Shown piece by piece: positions 5,375 through 9,646 of a DNA stretch of 9,646 nt. The DNA is taken from the NCBI GenBank assembly GCA_013336365.1, contig JAAXTT010000047.1, positions 1 to 9,646 of the forward strand. The letters run 5' to 3'. Positions within the stretch are counted from its first letter, which is position 1, and each line of letters starts with the position of its first letter. The notes under the pieces are model-generated. The model did not search any database, had not been told where the DNA came from, and saw only the letters and a program-made list of their open reading frames with translations. The DNA comes from Peptococcaceae bacterium. GTDB taxonomy: Bacteria > Bacillota > Desulfotomaculia > Desulfotomaculales > Desulfocucumaceae. Both the position numbers and the translations under genes were made by a program.

Positions 5375-7273
5375 TTGGAATATCTGGCAGGAGAATATGA
5401 TGTTATTGTGGTTGGAGCCGGGCATGCCGGCTGTGAGGCAGGATTGGCCGCGGCAAGGCTGGGCTGTAAAACCTTGGTTTTGACAGTAAACCTTAACAAT
5501 GTTGCCTTGATGCCTTGTAATCCTGCCATGGGTGGACCTGCAAAGGGCCAGCTAATCAGGGAGGTTGATGCCCTGGGTGGAGAAATAGGGATTAATACAG
5601 ATCGGTCGGCAATCCAAATGCGGATGCTTAATACTGCCAAGGGTCCTGCAGTTCACGCCTTAAGAGCTCAGGCCGATAAGCTGAATTATCAGGAAAACAT
5701 GAAATGGACCATGGAAAACCAGCCAGACCTGGATTTAAAGCAGGCAATGGTGGATAAAATAGCTGTAGAAAATGGTGTCGTAGCCGGAGTGGTTACAGAT
5801 ACAGGTGCTATTTTCAAGGCAAGGGCGGTAATTCTTACCACCGGAACCTATTTAAGGGGAAGAATAATCATTGGAGAGCTGGCTTATCCGGGAGGACCGG
5901 CGGGAAATATGCCCTCGCAAAAGCTGTCGGATAACCTTGCCAATGAATTGGGAATCAAGCTTATGAGGTTTAAAACCGGAACTCCTGCCAGAGTTGATCG
6001 GAGAACCATTGATTTCAGCAAGATGTTAATTCAGCCGGGGGATGAAAGACCTTGGAATTTCTCCTACAGCAGTGATATTGAGGATAGAGAGCAAATCCCC
6101 TGCTGGCTTACCTATACCAATAATGACACTCATAGCATAATCAGAGAAAATATGCACAGATCCCCCTTGTACTGTGGAATGATTGAAGGGACAGGGCCCA
6201 GATATTGTCCTTCCATAGAGGACAAGGTGGTAAAATTTGCTGAACGACAGGCCCATCAGGTGTTTATTGAGCCTGAAGGGAAAAGAACAAATGAAATGTA
6301 CGTCCAGGGCTTGAGTACAAGCTTACCTGAAGAGGTTCAATGGAAAATATACAGATCAGTTTCCGGACTGGAAAATGTTCAAATAGTAAGGCCTGCCTAC
6401 GCAATAGAGTATGACTGTGTGGATCCGACACAATTAAAGCCTACTCTGGAATTCAAAAGCATATCGGGACTCTACAGTGGCGGACAAATAAATGGCACCT
6501 CGGGTTACGAAGAGGCGGCGGCCCAAGGACTGATGGCAGGGATAAATGCTGCTAGAGGGCTGAAAGGCAGGAAGCCTGTTGTTCTCAGCAGATCCCAAGC
6601 ATTTATCGGGGTACTGATTGATGACCTGATTACCAAGGGTATAGCTGAGCCATACCGGATGCTTACCTCCAGAGCTGAATACCGACTCCTTTTGAGGCAT
6701 GACAATGCAGACCAGAGACTGACCCAGATAGGCTATGAAATCGGACTTATTTCCCGGCAAAGGATGGATCGGTTTGCTAACAAGAGAAACCTTATTGTTG
6801 AAGAAACTGCTCGTTTAAACAATGTCCGTTTCAAGACCAGCCCCAAGGCACAAGGGTTTTTGGAAGACAGGGGACTGGTTATTCAGCAGGGAACAAGCTA
6901 TGGAGAGCTGTTGAGGAGACCGGAATTCAAATACCGGGATTTGCTGAAGCTGTCCGGTGACATGCCGGATCTGCCTGAGGACATCCGGGAATCTGTAGAA
7001 ATCGAAATCAAATATCAGGGCTATATCAAAAAGCAACAAACACAGGTGGAAAAATTTGATAAAATCGAAAGCAAAAAGCTTCCTGAAAACCTGGAATATT
7101 TATCTATGAGGGGCTTATCTCGGGAGGCGGCACAAAAGCTTGATCAGATAAAGCCTTTGTCACTGGGACAGGCAGCTCGCATATCCGGGGTAAATCCATC
7201 AGATATATCAGTGCTTTTTATATATTTAGAAAAGGCCAACAGAGAATCCGGGGGTAAAAAAACAGTTGAGTAA
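5375..7273 (+). CDS. mnmG: tRNA uridine-5-carboxymethylaminomethyl modification enzyme MnmG (GidA)
   Basis: MnmG is the FAD- and NADH-dependent partner of MnmE in wobble-uridine modification. From the TTG at 5375 it has 632 residues, close to the family norm, starting MEYLAGEYDVIVVGAGHAG. The frame continues to a GTG at 5342 inside mnmE, but the Shine-Dalgarno and the family N-terminus favour the TTG. Visible motifs are the FAD Rossmann motif GAGHAG (14-19), PCNPAMGGPAKG (47-58), GPRYCPSIEDK (274-284), QINGTSGYEEAAAQG (371-385) and EPYRMLTSRAEYRLLLRHDNAD (from 425). The C-terminal helical domain ends with the usual GQAARISGVNPSDI segment that binds MnmE. It overlaps rsmG by 8 nt. No key residue appears to be missing. 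Confidence 0.97.
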   Translation: MEYLAGEYDVIVVGAGHAGCEAGLAAARLGCKTLVLTVNLNNVALMPCNPAMGGPAKGQLIREVDALGGEIGINTDRSAIQMRMLNTAKGPAVHALRAQADKLNYQENMKWTMENQPDLDLKQAMVDKIAVENGVVAGVVTDTGAIFKARAVILTTGTYLRGRIIIGELAYPGGPAGNMPSQKLSDNLANELGIKLMRFKTGTPARVDRRTIDFSKMLIQPGDERPWNFSYSSDIEDREQIPCWLTYTNNDTHSIIRENMHRSPLYCGMIEGTGPRYCPSIEDKVVKFAERQAHQVFIEPEGKRTNEMYVQGLSTSLPEEVQWKIYRSVSGLENVQIVRPAYAIEYDCVDPTQLKPTLEFKSISGLYSGGQINGTSGYEEAAAQGLMAGINAARGLKGRKPVVLSRSQAFIGVLIDDLITKGIAEPYRMLTSRAEYRLLLRHDNADQRLTQIGYEIGLISRQRMDRFANKRNLIVEETARLNNVRFKTSPKAQGFLEDRGLVIQQGTSYGELLRRPEFKYRDLLKLSGDMPDLPEDIRESVEIEIKYQGYIKKQQTQVEKFDKIESKKLPENLEYLSMRGLSREAAQKLDQIKPLSLGQAARISGVNPSDISVLFIYLEKANRESGGKKTVE

Positions 7274-7997
7274 TCAGACGAACACTTTTGAGGACTATTT
7301 GGCCCAGGGCTCCAAAGAGCTGGGAATAAACCTAACTGCCCAAGAAACAGGGGCTTTTCAAAGGTATTATGGGTTTTTGGCGGAGGAAAACAGCAAATAC
7401 AACCTAACCTCTATTCAGGGTGATAAAGAAGTGGCAGTCAAGCATTTTTTGGACTCCCTGGCTGCATTGAAAATGATTGATATTACAGAAGGATATTTGG
7501 TGGATTTAGGTGCAGGGGCAGGCTTGCCGGGAATTCCCCTGAAAATATGTCTGCCGGGGATCAGGCTGCTATTGCTGGATTCGGTGAAAAAGAAGGTGGA
7601 TTTTCTTTCAGCTGCCACAGAACTGCTGGAGCTGAAAGATGTAGAGACTCTTTGGAAAAGAGCAGAGGACGTGGGAAATGACAGGCGCTACCGGGAAAGG
7701 GCAGACCTGGTCATAAGCAGAGCTGTTGCACCCTTGAATATTTTGGCAGAGCTTGCCCTGCCACTGGTCAAGAGGGGCGGGGCATTTATTGCCATGAAGG
7801 GGCCCAATCCGGAAGCAGAGCTTGCTACTGCAAAAAATGCAATTGCTTTGATGGGGGGTAAGATTGAGAGGATAGAGAGCTTTGTCTTGCCTATAATTCC
7901 CGATCAGAGAACTATGATTTTAATCAGAAAAATAGGAAGCACTCCGGCAGCCTATCCCAGAAAAGCAGGGACTCCGGGTAAAAAACCAATTTTGTAA
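7266..7997 (+). CDS. rsmG: 16S rRNA (guanine527-N7)-methyltransferase RsmG (GidB)
   Basis: RsmG methylates N7 of G527 in the 530 loop of 16S rRNA using S-adenosylmethionine; its loss gives low-level streptomycin resistance in several bacteria. The 243 residues match family length. The SAM-binding motif VDLGAGAGLPGIPLKI spans 79-94, the YNLTSI segment is at 45-50, the SRAVAPL motif at 151-157 and AMKGP at 176-180. The TTG start at 7266 overlaps the mnmG stop by 8 nt; GGGGG at 7250-7254 lies 11 nt upstream and is a modest ribosome-binding site, so coupling to mnmG is likely. The C-terminal tail after about residue 225 is basic and low in conservation. No noc gene follows, unlike in Bacilli. Confidence 0.96.
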   Translation: MSNQTNTFEDYLAQGSKELGINLTAQETGAFQRYYGFLAEENSKYNLTSIQGDKEVAVKHFLDSLAALKMIDITEGYLVDLGAGAGLPGIPLKICLPGIRLLLLDSVKKKVDFLSAATELLELKDVETLWKRAEDVGNDRRYRERADLVISRAVAPLNILAELALPLVKRGGAFIAMKGPNPEAELATAKNAIALMGGKIERIESFVLPIIPDQRTMILIRKIGSTPAAYPRKAGTPGKKPIL

Positions 7998-8024
7998 TTT
8001 CAAGAAGGAAGCGCTGATTTTTCG

Positions 8025-8052
8025 TTGAATAGTCAATAATCTATAGAATAAT
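8025..8052 (+). promoter_or_regulatory. Possible soj-parB promoter
   Basis: TTGAAT (8025-8030) and AATAAT (8047-8052) are spaced by 16 nt in the 91-nt gap between rsmG and soj. The match is moderate. The -10 element forms one arm of the palindrome at 8047-8061. No terminator is seen after rsmG, so soj may also be read from upstream. Confidence 0.3.
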
Positions 8053-8061
8053 GGGATTATT
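8047..8061. repeat. Perfect 6-bp inverted repeat upstream of soj
   Basis: AATAAT and ATTATT flank a GGG spacer. It overlaps the possible -10 element and lies 15 nt before the soj ribosome-binding site. It could be an operator or simply AT-rich coincidence. Confidence 0.4.
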
Positions 8062-8088
8062 TGTTCCATTTCTGAGAGAGGTGTTATT

Positions 8089-8850
8089 TTGGGAAGGGTA
8101 ATTGCCATTGCCAATCAAAAAGGCGGAGTTGCCAAGACAACCACAGCAGTAAATCTTTCAGCCTGGCTAGCCTTGATGGGAAAGAGGGTATTGCTTGTGG
8201 ATATTGATCCCCAGGGTAATGCCTCCAGCGGACTGGGATTGACCAAGGATTTGCTGGAAAGCACTATCTATGATGTTTTAATCAACAATCTGTTGCCGAC
8301 AGACGCCATAGTGGATTGTCCTGTTGAGGGATTGTTTGTTTTGCCTGCGAGAATTGAGTTGGCAGGTGCAGAGATTGAAATGGTAGGGGTTGAGGGCAGA
8401 GAATATATGCTGAAGAAGGCCTTGGGCCGGATTAGGCATGAATATGATTATATTATTATTGACTGCCCCCCTTCCCTGGGTCTTCTTACAATAAACGCTT
8501 TGGCGGCTGCAGATTCTGTGTTGATTCCGATTCAGTGTGAATATTATGCTCTTGAGGGAGTGGGACAGCTAATGAATACCATTGGCTTAGTTCAGGAGCA
8601 AATAAACAAAGACCTGGAAATCGAGGGGGTGCTGTTGACTATGTTTGATGGTCGCACAAACCTTAGTATCCAGGTTGTGGAAGAGGTCAAGCGTCACTTT
8701 AAAAATAAGGTGTATGCCAGCATAGTGCCTAGAAACGTAAGGCTTAGCGAGGCGCCAAGCCATGGTAAGCCTGTTATGGTATATGATCACAGATCCCGAG
8801 GTTCAGAGGTTTATCAGGATCTGGCAAAGGAAGTGTTGGGTGTTGAATAA
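8089..8850 (+). CDS. soj: Chromosome partitioning ATPase Soj (ParA)
   Basis: Soj is the ParA-type ATPase that segregates the origin with ParB and, in B. subtilis, controls DnaA activity. The 253 residues align by number with B. subtilis Soj at the N-terminus: the deviant Walker A motif is K11-G-G-V-A-K16-T-T, with signature lysine K11 and catalytic lysine K16. Walker A' VDIDPQGN (37-44, D40), IIIDCPPSLG (122-131) and the DNA-contact Arg189 in FDGRTNLS are present. Residue 15 is Ala where Gly is the usual consensus. The TTG start has GAGGTG (8078-8083) 5 nt upstream. parB begins inside its last codons, so the two are translated as a pair. Identification as chromosomal ParA is supported by the location next to the origin and by the parB partner. 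Confidence 0.96.
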   Translation: MGRVIAIANQKGGVAKTTTAVNLSAWLALMGKRVLLVDIDPQGNASSGLGLTKDLLESTIYDVLINNLLPTDAIVDCPVEGLFVLPARIELAGAEIEMVGVEGREYMLKKALGRIRHEYDYIIIDCPPSLGLLTINALAAADSVLIPIQCEYYALEGVGQLMNTIGLVQEQINKDLEIEGVLLTMFDGRTNLSIQVVEEVKRHFKNKVYASIVPRNVRLSEAPSHGKPVMVYDHRSRGSEVYQDLAKEVLGVE

Positions 8851-9646
8851 GAAAAGAGGCCTCGGCAAAGGTCTTAATGCCTTGCTCCCGGGCACCATAG
8901 GCGAAAAAGACGGCAAGCTAAGGGATGTGGATTTAGAGGAGATTGAGGTTAACCCCAGGCAGCCCAGACAGACCTTGAATGATGAAAAACTGGAGGAACT
9001 GGCCAGCTCCATAAGAGAGCACGGCGTTGTTCAGCCAATAGTCGTGAGGCAGCTCAAGGACGGCAAATATCAGCTTATTGCAGGGCAAAGGCGATTACAG
9101 GCCTGCCGGGAGCTGGGGCTGAAAAGTATTCCTGCTGTGATTCGTGATTATGGGGATTTGGAGGCAGCAGCAGTTGCCTTGATAGAAAATATCCAGAGGG
9201 AAAACCTGAATCCCCTAGAGGAAGCAAGGGCATACAAGCTGTTAATGGAGGATTTTGGGCTTACTCAGGAAAACGTTTCCCAGAGAGTCGGTAAAAGCAG
9301 ACCCTTTGTGGGAAACCTGATTCGGCTTCTTATGCTGCCGGACAAAATCCAGCAGATGCTGATGGAAAATAAGATTTCTGCAAGCCACGGCAGGGCTATT
9401 TTGGGGCTGGACCAGGAAGAAAGACAGCTGGAGGCAGCCAAAAGGATTGTCCGGGATCAAATGAGTGTTCGCCAGGCAGAGGGTCTTGTAAAGCAGCTGG
9501 GCAAGGATCGGAAGCTGCCAAAGGAAAGGACCTTAAATCCAAGGGAATATCGAATACTGGAAAAGGATCTAGGCAGTATCCTCAAGGCAAATATAAAAAT
9601 CCGCAACAGCAAAGATGGTGGGGGCAGACTGATTATGGACTTTAAG
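8843..9646 (+). CDS. parB: Chromosome partitioning protein ParB (Spo0J), 3' end beyond window
   Basis: ParB binds parS sites near the origin, uses CTP to form a sliding clamp, and stimulates Soj ATPase. The TTG at 8843 overlaps the soj stop by 8 nt and has AAAGGAAG (8826-8833) 9 nt upstream. The frame is open for 268 codons to the window edge; full-length homologues have about 280-300. It starts MNKKRGLGKGLNALLPG, the usual ParA-activating tail. It continues with the NPRQPR box (37-42), the CTP-binding segment, ENIQREN (115-121) and a helix-turn-helix for parS recognition (about 140-165). A connector follows, then the start of the C-terminal dimerisation domain. The CTP motif, normally GERRxRA, reads GQRRLQA (81-87), replacing a Glu and an Arg. 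Identification is firm. The missing stop reflects only the window end. Confidence 0.96.
   Translation, partial: MNKKRGLGKGLNALLPGTIGEKDGKLRDVDLEEIEVNPRQPRQTLNDEKLEELASSIREHGVVQPIVVRQLKDGKYQLIAGQRRLQACRELGLKSIPAVIRDYGDLEAAAVALIENIQRENLNPLEEARAYKLLMEDFGLTQENVSQRVGKSRPFVGNLIRLLMLPDKIQQMLMENKISASHGRAILGLDQEERQLEAAKRIVRDQMSVRQAEGLVKQLGKDRKLPKERTLNPREYRILEKDLGSILKANIKIRNSKDGGGRLIMDFK

Noticed and set aside
6434..6760. 108-codon minus-strand open frame inside mnmG
   Set aside because: Antisense to conserved mnmG motifs, with no family resemblance; a composition artefact.
7998..8088. noc gene or its remnant between rsmG and soj
   Set aside because: The gap is only 91 nt and contains no ParB-like coding sequence; the absence of noc is usual outside Bacilli.
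8851..9646. parS site (TGTTTCACGTGAAACA-like) inside or near parB
   Set aside because: I looked for the CACGTG core with flanking GTTTC/GAAAC and found none in the window. Partial matches such as TTCACG near 5652 lack the other half. parS is probably outside the window.

Overview
The window is a chromosomal replication-origin neighbourhood from a low-to-moderate GC Gram-positive bacterium. It most likely comes from a clostridial or Peptococcaceae-type member of the Bacillota. The evidence is the gene order (dnaA diverging from rpmH-rnpA-yidD-yidC-jag, then mnmE-mnmG-rsmG-soj-parB), a YidC without the lipoprotein signal usual in Bacilli, a Jag protein with the full Jag_N/KH/R3H layout, no noc gene between rsmG and soj, strong purine-rich Shine-Dalgarno sites at most genes and many TTG starts. 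The exact genus cannot be told from the sequence alone. I see no mobile element, CRISPR array, tRNA, rRNA or phage gene.

Layout. Left: dnaA on the minus strand (about 14-1351), reading away from the origin; dnaN is probably beyond the left edge. Centre-left: an AT-rich intergenic region (1352-1680) with one perfect DnaA box and two degenerate ones. It also carries a strong sigma-A type promoter for the rightward cluster and the upstream signals of dnaA, so it is the likely oriC or part of it. First rightward operon: rpmH, a hairpin/attenuator, rnpA, yidD, yidC and jag, closed by a good intrinsic terminator at 3852-3883. Second block: mnmE, mnmG and rsmG, tightly packed with overlaps or a shared stop/ribosome-binding site. 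Third block: soj (parA) and parB. parB starts at a TTG overlapping the soj stop and is still open at the right edge (268 codons seen).

Functional logic. DnaA starts replication at the adjacent origin. rpmH and rnpA supply ribosomal protein bL34 and the RNase P protein. YidD and YidC work in membrane-protein insertion, and Jag is an RNA-binding partner often encoded next to YidC. MnmE and MnmG together modify the tRNA wobble uridine, and RsmG methylates 16S rRNA. Soj and ParB segregate the origin and, in Bacillus subtilis, Soj also regulates DnaA.

This is mostly a conserved housekeeping region and I found no undescribed multi-gene system. The points worth a second look are subtle. The nucleotide-binding motifs of three interacting origin proteins (DnaA, Soj, ParB) each differ from consensus at a normally conserved position. 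The start of rnpA does not match its ribosome-binding site, suggesting a frameshift, a non-canonical start or a sequence error. TTG starts are unusually common. Several starts were moved from the longest reading frame on the basis of Shine-Dalgarno placement (dnaA, mnmE, mnmG).
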